Shown here piece after piece: positions 23,661-34,324 of a stretch of DNA of 64,000 nt (position 1 is the first letter of the stretch; every line of letters starts with the position of its first letter). The DNA comes from Cryptomeria japonica (Eukaryota > Streptophyta > Pinopsida > Cupressales > Cupressaceae), in NCBI RefSeq assembly GCF_030272615.1, contig NC_081407.1, positions 102,469,897 through 102,533,896 on the forward strand. Reading direction: 5' to 3'. A model generated the notes under the pieces. That model saw nothing but the letters and a program-made list of their open reading frames with translations, had not been told where the DNA came from and searched no databases. The position numbers were made by a program, and so were the translations under genes.

Positions 23661-25661
23661 ATTAAGTTTCTCTCTAGTAAGCTAAATTTCTAGTTGTCCT
23701 TCTTGAATGAAGATAAGAAAATCCTATTATAGTGAATATATGGTAGCATAAAAATAGTTTCATAAGGATGTCTCATTTGGAATATGTTTTTTTTCTTCAA
23801 AGTAACTAAATTTAAACATCTAGACAAAACTCATGGATAATCTTTTTAAATAATTTAAATTGTTTAAGCTGAAATTAAGATTCTTTTCAGGTATTATAGA
23901 AATTCTAGAACTAAATATTAAACATCCAAAATAATTAAATATTTGAAATAATTCAAGTCATCATGTTCTCATTTTAAAAGTTATTTGAAAATCAAAATCT
24001 TAAATCAAACATGAAAAATAAAATTATTAGATGATAAAAAGAAAAACAACTCTTGAAAAGAAAAATAGGACCAATTAAAATGCCTCATAACCTCTATAAA
24101 TTCGAATTCCTTGAAAAAAAAAAATTCCTCTTAAGTATTTAAAACATCCCTAACTCAAATGAGATCTCAACATTGAATTCTTTTGAGTTTTAATATGATG
24201 CTTAACCAATAGAATTTAAGATTTTACCCTATTTGATTTTATATATGTCCTTTACTCTTTAATATGAACGAACACCTCCATTGGAGAATAGGAAGTAATA
24301 ATTTTTATTAAGAAGAGCCAAAATAGAATAGTAGACATGAGTGGTGAAAAGAGATGTTACTCCAAGGTTATATCTAAAGATAAAGATGGATCAGTTTGTG
24401 AAACAGAGTAGTCCATAAAGAGATGATAATTTCAATTGTATATGTCTTGCTGTAAAAATGCACAAAAGTTGTAACAAAAGAATCGGACTATAAAACTTAT
24501 ACTTCAATAGAAAACATTAATTTTAGTGTTGTTCCCTTCCTACAAAAGCTGCCTAGTTAGGGGAATACACAAATTTTAAAAATTCATTAAGGAATGCTCT
24601 TAATTTCAGATTTAGAATAGTGAAATTAGTCAAAAGAGATTGTAGTCCTGTATTAGATGCACATCTAGGGGCATAAGATCCCTTACACAAAGTGGAAACA
24701 TTGATCACTATTCAATGTGCATATAGAACACTCACCGCTAGCTCTCCTTATATTGCACATGCTAAACTTTGATTTGTGTATGAGGCAGATGGGCAGTTCA
24801 ACTGTGATTGATATTTTTGCTTCTATCTATAAGCTTATATATATTTGTACTTTGCATTTTTTATTTTTTCATACTAATGAATATTGAATATCTTTATTCT
24901 ATAATTTAGATTTGTGATAAGTTATGGAGATTAGGTCTTAGGCATAGTCATTTAAGACAAAATTTAGCATTCATAAGTTTTTTCCTTGAAATATCTTGAA
25001 GATAAATTTTGTATATAATCTTTAATAATTTATATTAAAGATAGCATTGATAATAATACATCTGATTTACATATCGAGCATTATAATTTAACTAGTAAGC
25101 ACAGACCACTTGTAGAACAAGAATAGTTTGAAATTAATAATTGGATGATATCTACAGAAAAAGAAAAAATAATTCTTGTCAAGTAAGGAATTGAATGTTT
25201 TACATTTCATATTTAATTGGAATTCATCCATAAGTAGACATTTTAATTATTGTCGAAATTAAATTTACTTCAATGTTTTAATTTTTGCTTTCTTTTTATA
25301 GTATATCAAACTATTTGGTTGTTACTATGACTTATAAATAATGAAACATCTATTTTTATGTGAATAGTAATGTTACTCTAAAATAGTCATAGAATAGATA
25401 GTTGTGTGGAATCATGCTCACGACTAAACTTTGATAAAAAAAAAGGAGATGAAATGAATCAATAAAATTGAATTAATTTTGAATATCTATTTAATTTCAT
25501 GCTAGAAAATGGAGATATTGTACAATAGGATAATAAAAATAATACATTCTATAAATAAGTATGAAATAAAACAATAATTAAATCCATATGCATCCACGCT
25601 TAGAGAAGAGAAGGGGAGGGAGTCTTTCAAGGAAAGGGGAAGGAGAAGGAAAATAACTTTA
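23661..25661. other. AT-rich intergenic region downstream of the receptor-like protein gene
   Basis: About 2 kb with no gene I can recognise. It includes the 3' flank of the receptor-like protein gene; I cannot place its polyadenylation site. A 60-codon frame at 25502-25684 is hydrophobic and overlaps the gene's end in another frame; it is not credible. Confidence 0.6.
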
Positions 25662-28646
25662 TTAATATATTCTTTCTCGAACATTTTGATGGAGAATTAC
25701 AATAACTTCATCCATGATCTTGAAGCATTTGCAACGATATTTTTTGTTGAAGCATAATACTCCAATAACAACTGAAAACCCCAATCCAAAGCTCAATCCA
25801 ACTCCCACTTCCCACCACACATCTATGTTGCACTCCTTGTCACTTACATCTTCATCTTGAGTGTAGTTTGGAGCAAGAGAAGAGGAACATTTTTTGTTGA
25901 TTTGAAGTCCACAAAGATGTGCATTGTATAAAAATGAATCATCATTGAATGTAAAAAATTGGCCTGCAGTTGGTATTTTACCAGATAAATTATTATAAGA
26001 TATGTTGAAATAACTCAAAAATGTGAGAAGTTGTAGTTCTGCAGGAATGTCACCATTAAGGTTGTTCCTTGAAATATCAAGTGACTCCAATTTCACAAGC
26101 TTTCCAAAAGAAGTAGGAATTTTTCCATTGAGATCATTTTTGGACAAATTGAGAAATTTTAGACCAATGAGGGATCCAATACCTTGAGGAATATTACCAG
26201 AAAAGTTGTTATTAGAGAGATCAAGGCATCGAACCATTGCTAGAGATTTTTTGTACTCCAAAAATTGGCCTTTGTTGACTATTTCCATTTTATCTACATA
26301 AGACACTGAGCTGGAATGATTTGAGTATTGAAGGACATCTGTTCTTTCTGTTTGATTTTTCATTGCTTCCAAGTTACTCAAGCTACTTGGAATTACTCCA
26401 GAAAAATTGTTATTTGACAAAATCAAGACTTGAAGATGTTGTAGCTGTGCCAATTGTAATGGTATTTCACCATTGAATTTATTAGATCTGAGTACTAAAA
26501 TTCGAAGATCAATCAACTCATCTATCCAATTTGGGATTTTTCCTTGCATGTTATTATATCCCAAATCTAGAATCTCCAAAGAGGTACACTTTCGAAGTGA
26601 TGATGGTATTGGCCCTTGCAGTTTATTACCTCCTAATTTTAATGTTTGAAGACAAACCATGCTCTTGATCTCACCTTCCAAATTATTTTTTTCTAGATTC
26701 AACACCTTTAATGTTGATGAGCAATTTCCAAAACTTGCAAACAAATTGCCTGTAAACTTGTTCATTGACACATCCAGAACCTCCAAATGAGGACCTTCAC
26801 AAATAGAATGTGGAAAAACACCACTGATACTATTATTTGCAAGTGACAAATAAATTAGTTGACTGGGGCCATATTTGTTACTCTTTTTACATATGCTCTC
26901 AAATTGATTCTCTGACATGTCAAGAAACTGTACATTTGGATGAGGCACAAAAATAATCCCTTGTAACTTATTTCTATGTAGGTCCACATATTGAGCATCA
27001 AATGCACTGAACTTAGAGGATAATGGTCCTCCAAATTGATTATATGAGAGATTGAGTCTTTGCAAGAATGTAAGGTCCCACAACCATTCTGGAATATTTC
27101 CACTCAAAGAATTATTGGACAGGTCTATATCACTTATGGTATATTGAGTGGATAGGAAAGTTGGAAAATCACCATGTATATTACAAGAACTCAAATACAA
27201 AGCTTGGATCTGAAATTTAGGAATCCAATTGGAGTTGAATTCTATTGTCAACAAATTATTAGAAAGGGCCAAATGACTTATCTTTTTAAACCTTTCTAGT
27301 TGAGAAAGTAACAAAGTGTCACTCAAATAGTTATTGCTAAGAGAAAGGACAGCCAAGGAGGAAAGATTACCAAAAGTAGATGGGAAGCTCCCATTTAATT
27401 GATTCGACTCAAGATAAAGCGTTGACAGCTTTGATAGTCCACCTAAAGAGCTCCATGGAATGTTGCCTCTTAGTGAGTTATAAGAAAGATCCATGTAGGT
27501 CAATGATGACATATTTCCGATAGCGGGAGGAATAACGCCTTGAATTTTGTTATCCCGTAGATCAAATCTGGTCAAGGAGGTCATATTTGCAATAGAATTT
27601 GGAATCACTCCTCCCATGTTTGATTGTCCAATAGAAAGGCTACTGAGCTGGGAAGCATGCTGCACAATGAAGGAGAGGTCTACATTGAGATCAGGGTTGT
27701 AGGACAATTCAAGGTTTCTCAAGTGGGGGAGACTCAACACAGGAGAAGGGATGGAACCATGGAGACTGTAGTTGTTGAGGTCGAGGGAAACCAAAGATGT
27801 AAGGTTTGAAATCCAGATGGGAAAGGGTTGGTGAGCGACGTCACCATCTTCAAGGTAGAGATGGGAGATGGAGGTGAGGTTTACAAGAGAAGAGAGAATT
27901 GTACCTGACACCCCAGACATGCCAAGTGTTGTAAGGCTGGTGAGAGACGCAACATTCTCTACCACACCATCACCTCCCGTTGTTAGATTCACATGGTACA
28001 TATAGAGCACCTCCAAGCCTCGCATATTTCGAAACCATGAGCCCGATTGCCTCAACTCCAGATGAGAATTCTCTGAGATGTCCAGATATTTCAAGCTAGA
28101 CAGGTTGCCAAGCTCACTTGGAATTTCGCCGGTAAGATCAGGATTGTTGGAGATGTCCAGATATGTCAAGCTGGACATATTGCCAAGCTCACTTGGGATT
28201 TGGCCAGTAAGCCTACAATAGAACAATCTCAAGTGTGTCAATTCGCTGAGGCTCGGAAGATGTGAAGGGAAAGGAAGAGAGGACAAGTCAACCTGGCTGA
28301 GGTCGAGGTACTCCAAATGGTGCAGGTGGAATAAAGCAGGGAATATTTGACTGCCTGAATTCCTCACTACTGCTGACAAGTTGTGATAACCAAAGGTGCT
28401 CAGATCCACACCAACCACGTGGCCAGTGAGGCTGTGGCAGGCTATTCCCTTCCAGGAGCAGCAGTATAAGCCCTTCCATGAGCTCAGCTGGTCATATGGA
28501 TCGTGGAGGTGTTGTTTGAAGAGGATGAGGGCACTTCTTTCGTGAGGAGGGCATCCTCCCCACAAGGAGGAGGAGGAGGAGCAGCAGCAGGTGCCCACCA
28601 TGCCCAACAACAACACCAGCAAGAAGAGAAATTTCCGTCTGCCCAT
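25662..28646 (-). CDS. LRR receptor-like protein (RLP), transmembrane, no kinase
   Basis: Intact intronless frame of 994-1003 residues, within the usual 800-1100 for plant RLPs. I prefer the Met at 28646 (MGRRKFLFLLVLLLGMVG) over the upstream one at 28673 because it starts directly at a basic residue pair and hydrophobic signal-peptide core. Numbering from the upstream Met: signal peptide to about residue 35; the LRR N-terminal cap with CPPHERSALILFK (41-53) and the CCSWKGIAC pair (71-79); a long array of plant-type LRRs (L..L.L..N.L.G.IP) from about 105 to 940; an island-like break near 790-830 (SSVSYVDKMEIVNKGQ) before the last repeats; an acidic stretch (TQDEDVSDKE); one membrane span rich in spaced glycines (VGVGLSFGLGFSVVIGVLCF, about 956-975); and a 28-residue basic tail with no kinase. 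Such proteins sit in the plasma membrane and sense apoplastic ligands in immunity or development, normally with a co-receptor kinase. The ligand cannot be told from sequence. Confidence 0.93.
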   Translation of the reverse strand: MGRRKFLFLLVLLLGMVGTCCCSSSSSLWGGCPPHERSALILFKQHLHDPYDQLSSWKGLYCCSWKGIACHSLTGHVVGVDLSTFGYHNLSAVVRNSGSQIFPALFHLHHLEYLDLSQVDLSSLPFPSHLPSLSELTHLRLFYCRLTGQIPSELGNMSSLTYLDISNNPDLTGEIPSELGNLSSLKYLDISENSHLELRQSGSWFRNMRGLEVLYMYHVNLTTGGDGVVENVASLTSLTTLGMSGVSGTILSSLVNLTSISHLYLEDGDVAHQPFPIWISNLTSLVSLDLNNYSLHGSIPSPVLSLPHLRNLELSYNPDLNVDLSFIVQHASQLSSLSIGQSNMGGVIPNSIANMTSLTRFDLRDNKIQGVIPPAIGNMSSLTYMDLSYNSLRGNIPWSSLGGLSKLSTLYLESNQLNGSFPSTFGNLSSLAVLSLSNNYLSDTLLLSQLERFKKISHLALSNNLLTIEFNSNWIPKFQIQALYLSSCNIHGDFPTFLSTQYTISDIDLSNNSLSGNIPEWLWDLTFLQRLNLSYNQFGGPLSSKFSAFDAQYVDLHRNKLQGIIFVPHPNVQFLDMSENQFESICKKSNKYGPSQLIYLSLANNSISGVFPHSICEGPHLEVLDVSMNKFTGNLFASFGNCSSTLKVLNLEKNNLEGEIKSMVCLQTLKLGGNKLQGPIPSSLRKCTSLEILDLGYNNMQGKIPNWIDELIDLRILVLRSNKFNGEIPLQLAQLQHLQVLILSNNNFSGVIPSSLSNLEAMKNQTERTDVLQYSNHSSSVSYVDKMEIVNKGQFLEYKKSLAMVRCLDLSNNNFSGNIPQGIGSLIGLKFLNLSKNDLNGKIPTSFGKLVKLESLDISRNNLNGDIPAELQLLTFLSYFNISYNNLSGKIPTAGQFFTFNDDSFLYNAHLCGLQINKKCSSSLAPNYTQDEDVSDKECNIDVWWEVGVGLSFGLGFSVVIGVLCFNKKYRCKCFKIMDEVIVILHQNVRERIY
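28059..28208 (-). repeat. recent tandem duplication of one LRR unit in the RLP
   Basis: Residues 156-180 and 181-205 are two 25-residue (75 bp) units sharing TG(Q/E)IPSELGN(M/L)SSL and YLDIS. They are more alike, at both DNA and protein level, than any other pair of repeats I can see in the gene, which points to a recent in-frame duplication in the N-terminal part of the array. Confidence 0.8.
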
Positions 28647-28856
28647 CTCTATTTCAGACCCTCTCAATCTCAATATCTATATTGAAAAATATAAATATAA
28701 TAATAGTCACTACACCTGGCAACACTATGAATTGAGGCTTCCTCTTCTGTCTATGGATTTGGTTGCAAATCGTTAAGTATTTAAAAGACAAACCAACAGA
28801 TACGGTGCGTTGCATTCCTCGAACTTTCAGGTGCAACCAAAGTCTTCACAGCGTAT

Positions 28857-28957
28857 TCTTTGTCAATAGGCGAGAAAGTCGGGAAGTAATTAAATGATCA
28901 TAATTTCCGGAGTCTTTGTCAATAGGCGAGAAAGTCGGGAAGTAATTAAATGATCAT
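28857..28957. repeat. 45 bp direct duplication upstream of the RLP
   Basis: An identical 45 bp stretch beginning TCTTTGTCAATAGGCGAG and ending AATGATCAT is found at 28857-28901 and again at 28913-28957, a 56 bp period. It lies about 210-310 bp upstream of the RLP start codon, so it may lie in the promoter or 5' leader. Confidence 0.95.
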
Positions 28958-29060
28958 TTTCCCCTCTCCTCTGTTCAATGTATTAGTTAATTTCGAGTGA
29001 AGAGTATTTGTAATTTTTACATGTGAAAAGAAAGGTAAATTTGGGGAACAACTAGAATCC

Positions 29061-29095
29061 GATCCGATCTGATCTGATCTGATCTGATCTGATCG
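29061..29095. repeat. (GATCT)n pentanucleotide microsatellite
   Basis: Seven consecutive 5 bp units, GATCC GATCT x5 GATCG, about 415 bp upstream of the RLP start codon. Confidence 0.95.
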
Positions 29096-29848
29096 GGTAT
29101 CGTGTCACATTGCTACGAGAAAATAAAGAGAAAAAGTGTTTGAGTAGGTAGGTAGTGTTTAAAGATAGAAATGGTATCATTTAATATTTATTTAATTTTT
29201 ATGTAAGATATCTAACACAATGATTAAAACGGTTTGTTTTAGATAATAAATTTGATTTTTGAATATAACAAATTTAACAAAGTTGGTTAAATGTGATTGT
29301 TATTTGTGATTGTTATTCAAATAAGAAATGTGACAATTCTTAAATATAAGAAATTTAATATAATTGATCTGAAATACATAAAAGAATTGATAGATGTTGA
29401 ATATGACTTTTGAAATATTTTTATTTTGAATGAAAATAAAAGGTTTTTTATATATTCATTTTTTGAAGAAATACAAAAACTAAGCATTTTTTAAATAATC
29501 TAATTCATTTAGTATTTACAATTTCTAGGTACAACTAGCTTTTTTTATTGATAAGCTATGATCAAGGAGTCCACTCCCATAATATAAATCATCAGCTCTT
29601 AAATAGGGGTGCTATAGGTACACTCATTTATTCAAGGTTGTCCCCTTTGATTGGTGATCTTTGTGTCATTTGATGCTTACAATTTGCAAAAGGAGATTTA
29701 TTCCTCTTTCCTTCTTTCCTTTTGTGCACTCTCGGTGAATGCTTTTGGGACGCAATCTTGGGAATCGTTGGTGACACCTTAGAATCTATTAGATGTGTTC
29801 TTGCACACCTTGCAACTAATATAGAATATGTCATAACTAACAACACTT
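29096..29848. other. AT-rich intergenic sequence
   Basis: No gene recognised. A 72-codon minus-strand frame at 29628-29846 shows no known domain. Confidence 0.55.
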
Positions 29849-29907
29849 ACAATTATAAGAGAATCCGTCATAATTGACTATTAATAGTTGATTCTCTTAC
29901 AATTTGT
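29849..29907. repeat. short inverted repeat (hairpin)
   Basis: The left arm ACAATTATAAGAGAATC (29849-29865) pairs with the right arm GATTCTCTTACAATTTGT (29890-29907), nine central pairs being perfect. The loop contains a further palindrome ACTATTAATAGT. It could be a remnant foldback element or chance in AT-rich DNA. Confidence 0.6.
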
Positions 29908-30559
29908 CATTACCCAATTTGGGTCTCCACCTTCTCCGAATCTCCATTCAAAGATGCCTCTTGACACTTTTCCAAACTATCATAGAATATGATTTTTACG
30001 TGTCATAATTTGTCATATGAATCTATCATTTGTCATAAGTTGTCATAACCCCTTCACATTCCAAGAAATAAGAATCACTTTAAGGGATACTAAAGTGAGA
30101 ATCTAGTGTTTCATATCACTGAACTCAACTAGTGACTCCTCAACTGATTTTACTTTCTTCCAATCCTTTTTTCTTACAACATTAAAAAATTTGTTGTTTA
30201 TCCCTTTCTTAATATTCTTTTATAGCAGTCCTAAATGAGGTAGATCCATCTATTTTTTATCATCTTTTACCTTAAAGATAGGACCAAAATCTACAAATGT
30301 CTAAACAATATTTTCTTCCATTTGAAAACCTACCATCCCTACATCATCAATTCTTGTACAAGATAAAACCTCTTTCTCTAGTGCAAAATCTTATAAGAAC
30401 AAGTCCTAGGAAACTCAGATCTTATGAGTTGAAGAGACCATTGTTTCAGGCTCTAAAGGAGGGTCTAACAAAGATTATACAAATTTTGATTATTTAAATG
30501 TGTTATCTTATTTGGATAGAACCTTATCATGCTTCATTGACTCAATTTATCTCAAAACA

Positions 30560-30990
30560 AATATGAACATAAGTAGCTATATTTCTATTGAAATTTTGAT
30601 GAGATGGACTTAGAGGTTTTTCAATGACTACGACAATCGATTGAAGGAAATTGTAGCTTAAAAATTTGATTAGAAGCCTAGGTATGAATCCAAATTATAA
30701 TATTAGCAAACATCTCCTTTATCAGATCAAACACCAGATATCATGCCTTTTTAATCAAGCCTAACTAATTGAAAAAATATGGGCCTCCCTCAAAGATCAA
30801 GTTATGATCTCCAATTCTAGTAAATACCACCATAAAATAAAAATTTGTAGCCAAAATAATCTCCATATCTCCTTCTAGATTACAATTTTTAAAATCCCAA
30901 AACTCGAGAAACTAAAGGGAAATCCAAAGAGCCATGAACTCACAAATCAAATCCTACTACGAGGGGTAAAGGAAATCATTTTCAATTTCC
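30560..30990 (-). pseudogene. DUF4283-like (retroelement gag/ORF1-type) remnant
   Basis: The minus-strand translation, broken by stops, contains DLICEFMALWISL, then CNLEGDMEIILATNFYFMVVF, then HNLIFEGGPYFFN and a following W-I segment. This is the pattern of the plant DUF4283 domain (a cavity-type RNA-binding domain common in LINE ORF1 and related zinc-knuckle proteins: grasp of FN-x-W, a hydrophobic strand, then GGPYFF). I do not see the zinc knuckle that should follow, and no RT is nearby. Confidence 0.45.
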
Positions 30991-33154
30991 TTGGAATTGA
31001 TAACTATCACCGAGTTATCCTTATTTATCTCTAAACAACTATTGGTGTTTAAGTGGGATGATACTTGATTCTTAGATCTAGTCTCATTGGTGACATGGAA
31101 AAGAAAGTGGAAAAATATATTATTCCTAGCACTATAAGACTCCTCAAAATTTAAAATGTATTTGAAGGAGAGGTTATGGGGTCTCGTAAACCCCTACCAG
31201 ATTTCATGCACCTCACCGTAGATAACAAATAAACAAAAAATGAATGAATAAAGATATTTAAGAACAAAGAGAAACAACATTGCTTCCCTACCACCACACA
31301 AAATATACCCAACTACAACTTCAAACAAATATAAATTTCCATAAAAACCCCACCTGCAGGAGCTTGTTCCCAAGGCACCATAGGGTTGAGAATATATAGT
31401 AGAGGGGTCACAACCAAGCCATGTAGGTCTATGTGGACCAACATACTCTTTCAATGAACTATAAAACTCCTACAAATTTCATCCTCCAAAATTCCTTCTC
31501 CAACAAATTTATTATTACCAGAAGTTATAGAGCTTTGTCTAGTAAACACCCTTTCAAATTTTAGTATACTAAATGAAAACATTATGAGAATATTAGCATA
31601 AAATTTCCAAGGTATGATATGATAACTATTGATTAATTCCATAATCCATGGTGCTAGGCATATTATCCTATTCATGATCACTTCTAGGTAATGTTAACTT
31701 TTCAATATAGTGTTGTTGGGCCTATATCATATCCCATTAACCTAATATATTACATAGTGTAGTATAAGACGTGAAATTAATATCTTATTACATATGATTC
31801 TCTTCAAGATGTTTCTTGAAACTATATAATAAAATGATTTCAGCTCACTATCATATGGTATAAATATTATGAGAATAATTAAATAATGTGGTTCACATCA
31901 TATTTTTAAAAACATATCAAACTTTAAATAGAAAGATGAAATTGTAGTATCCTACTACTATGAGGATCAATGTCATATATGAGGAATACAAAATTATTTT
32001 AGTATACAAGTTCAAAAGGATACATGTTATTTAGGAGGAAGACACATTATTTTAGTAAATAAATTCTTAGTGGAAATTCCAAAATCTACTTTTACAATAT
32101 TTGGTATAAGAGAAGTTCATTTAGTTATTAATAGTACTTGTGTAGGTAATGGATGCCAAGAGCTAACTTCCATATCAAAGGTTTTAGCCATCTATCACTA
32201 GTAGCACATAGGCTATAAATGCCAAGGGTTAGCAATAGTATGAAGAGGTTGGTTATCTTTTTCAAATTCCATATTTGTGAATAATTCTATGAGCTACCCC
32301 ATACTAGGATGGATTGACTTTTTACTAGTGGTATAGAGGTGAAATATATCTAGATAAACTAAATAGTTAAGTAGATTCAAGGGAATCTTATTTATCATCA
32401 ATGTTAACTTGTGGGTATGCTTACCATTCCCATTTTTCTTATTATTGTGATAGTCAACATAATAAACTTGCTAATCGATACATGATAGTAATTCAAAAAT
32501 GAACACCAATACTCTATTTAGTATGGGATGCACCACAATCCTCTTTCTAAAAATTAGCTTGTACATATTACTATACTCCCTAGGACAAAGATAGCCACAA
32601 TAATCTTAAGGAAACTTAAAATTCCTTTTTCCCTTATTTATGTCTTATGTCTTGGCATTATAATTGCTTTCTTAGTTAGAGTGACTAATTTCACTTGATT
32701 GGGCTGGACAAAGTTTCTTATCTACATGGTTTGGATTATTTGTTCCCTTGTGTTAGGAACTGGTTTTTAGGCTATCCACTATACAATTATGTCAATTCAA
32801 GCTCCTAGATTCCATGATGTATTCCTTATAAATGATTAATAGATTGCACACACTCATTTCATCATGTATTTTGCTAACTCAAATGAATACTAATTATTCT
32901 AAAAGACACCCATATTTCTATTTAGGTTTGACCAACTATGTAAGTGTGTTAAATGGGTTCTCACTACTCTTCTATTTTCTTATCAAAACATCTATCACAA
33001 TAAATAACTGTCAGACAGAAAAGAGATAATGAGTGCGCCCAAGGAATTCCGAGTTAATATATTCATGCTATTAATTGTCAAACTCTTGTTGTACGATTTA
33101 AAATGTGAATTCAGTCAAATTGTTACTTTCTATCACTAATTTCTTTCGAGATAA
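30991..33154. other. AT-rich intergenic region, nothing recognised
   Basis: About 2.2 kb read on both strands without finding a domain, LTR end, primer-binding site or RNA gene. Open frames are short and of biased composition. Confidence 0.5.
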
Positions 33155-34324
33155 TGTGTGTGTGAAAAGTGGAATAAGGATCTGTATCTGCAATACACAA
33201 CACTTCAATTTAGTCATTACATGCATGGTTAGTCAAATATAAGAAAGAATAAAAAAACCATAACAAATCGACCAATTGTCTTCTAAAAGATGCGAGTATA
33301 AGATTGCTCTCAGATTTTCATAAGCAATACCAGTGACTAGTCTACACCAAGATGAAGGATTTAATCTATATGAGCCTGATATTAAGCTAAATGAATGCAA
33401 GATGGATGAATAATTCAAGCAATAATGAATTCAAGCAATATGGATGCAAGCAATAATGAGTAAAACTACATATGGATGCAAGTAATCTAAAAAGCACAAT
33501 ATATTCAATGACTCTAGAGCAAAATCAGCATAATAATGACGTATTCTCAAAAATCTCTGGGGGGGTTTGGAATGAGAGCTGAAGGCTGAATTTATAGAGA
33601 ATCCTCAGGAGAGATGATGAAAAAGCTCAATTTAGGATTAATTGAAAATAATTGAGAAATCAGGTTCAGTTAACCTTGAGATAGATTCCAATTATAGTTT
33701 AATTGAAATGCATTCAAATTAGAAGTTCAAGTTGCATTGGAAAATAATATTAAATTAATTCCATGCTTCTATGATAAAAATAGATAATTCTTTGATTTAT
33801 TCAAGAAAAAGATCTTTTTAATGCAACTGAACTTCTTTTCCTGAAAAGCTTTGAGTTCCAATTTTAGAGAATAATTAATAATTCAATTAAATTGCTTTTA
33901 TGATTTCAAGTTCTAAATTTAGAAAAAGAAATAATATCTCAAGTTTGATTTCTCTCTCAATTCAATTCTTTTATTTAATTTTCAATTCAACTCTTGCTTT
34001 GTAATAAATTCTTCTTTTTATTTTTGTAATAAATTAATTCCTTTTTGCATGATTGAATGGCAAATTTATTAATTAATTAAATATGCTAGGATATTTAATA
34101 AATTAAAATAGGATAATTGATCAAAAATAATATCCTGGGAATGATTCAATTAATTAAATAAATATTTAATTAGTATTGGGTAATTGATTTTTCCATGTGA
34201 TATTTGATAATTAAAGAATTAATTATGTGCTCAAGATTGATGTAATTGCCTTTTGGTTAGGACCTTGGTGATGTTGTTGAGATTAGGGGCCCATGGTTTA
34301 GATGACCATTTTTAGGGTATTACA
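33155..34324 (+). repeat. probable solo LTR with 5 bp target duplication
   Basis: The right end, TAGGGTATTACA at 34324, is a classic gypsy-type LTR terminus. It is followed by GATAA (34325-34329). The same GATAA occurs at 33150-33154, immediately before TGTGTGTGTGAAAAG, giving a 1,170 bp TG...CA interval with a 5 bp duplication. No primer-binding site follows and no polypurine tract precedes it, so a solo LTR is the simplest reading. A TTTATAGAG box near 33588 could be its promoter. The second GATAATG at about 33025 is an alternative left end, so the left boundary is uncertain. Confidence 0.5.

Noticed and set aside
26855-28479. Additional frames within the RLP gene on both strands
   Set aside because: The RLP frame is continuous with an LRR signature over its entire length; the others are antisense or out-of-phase.
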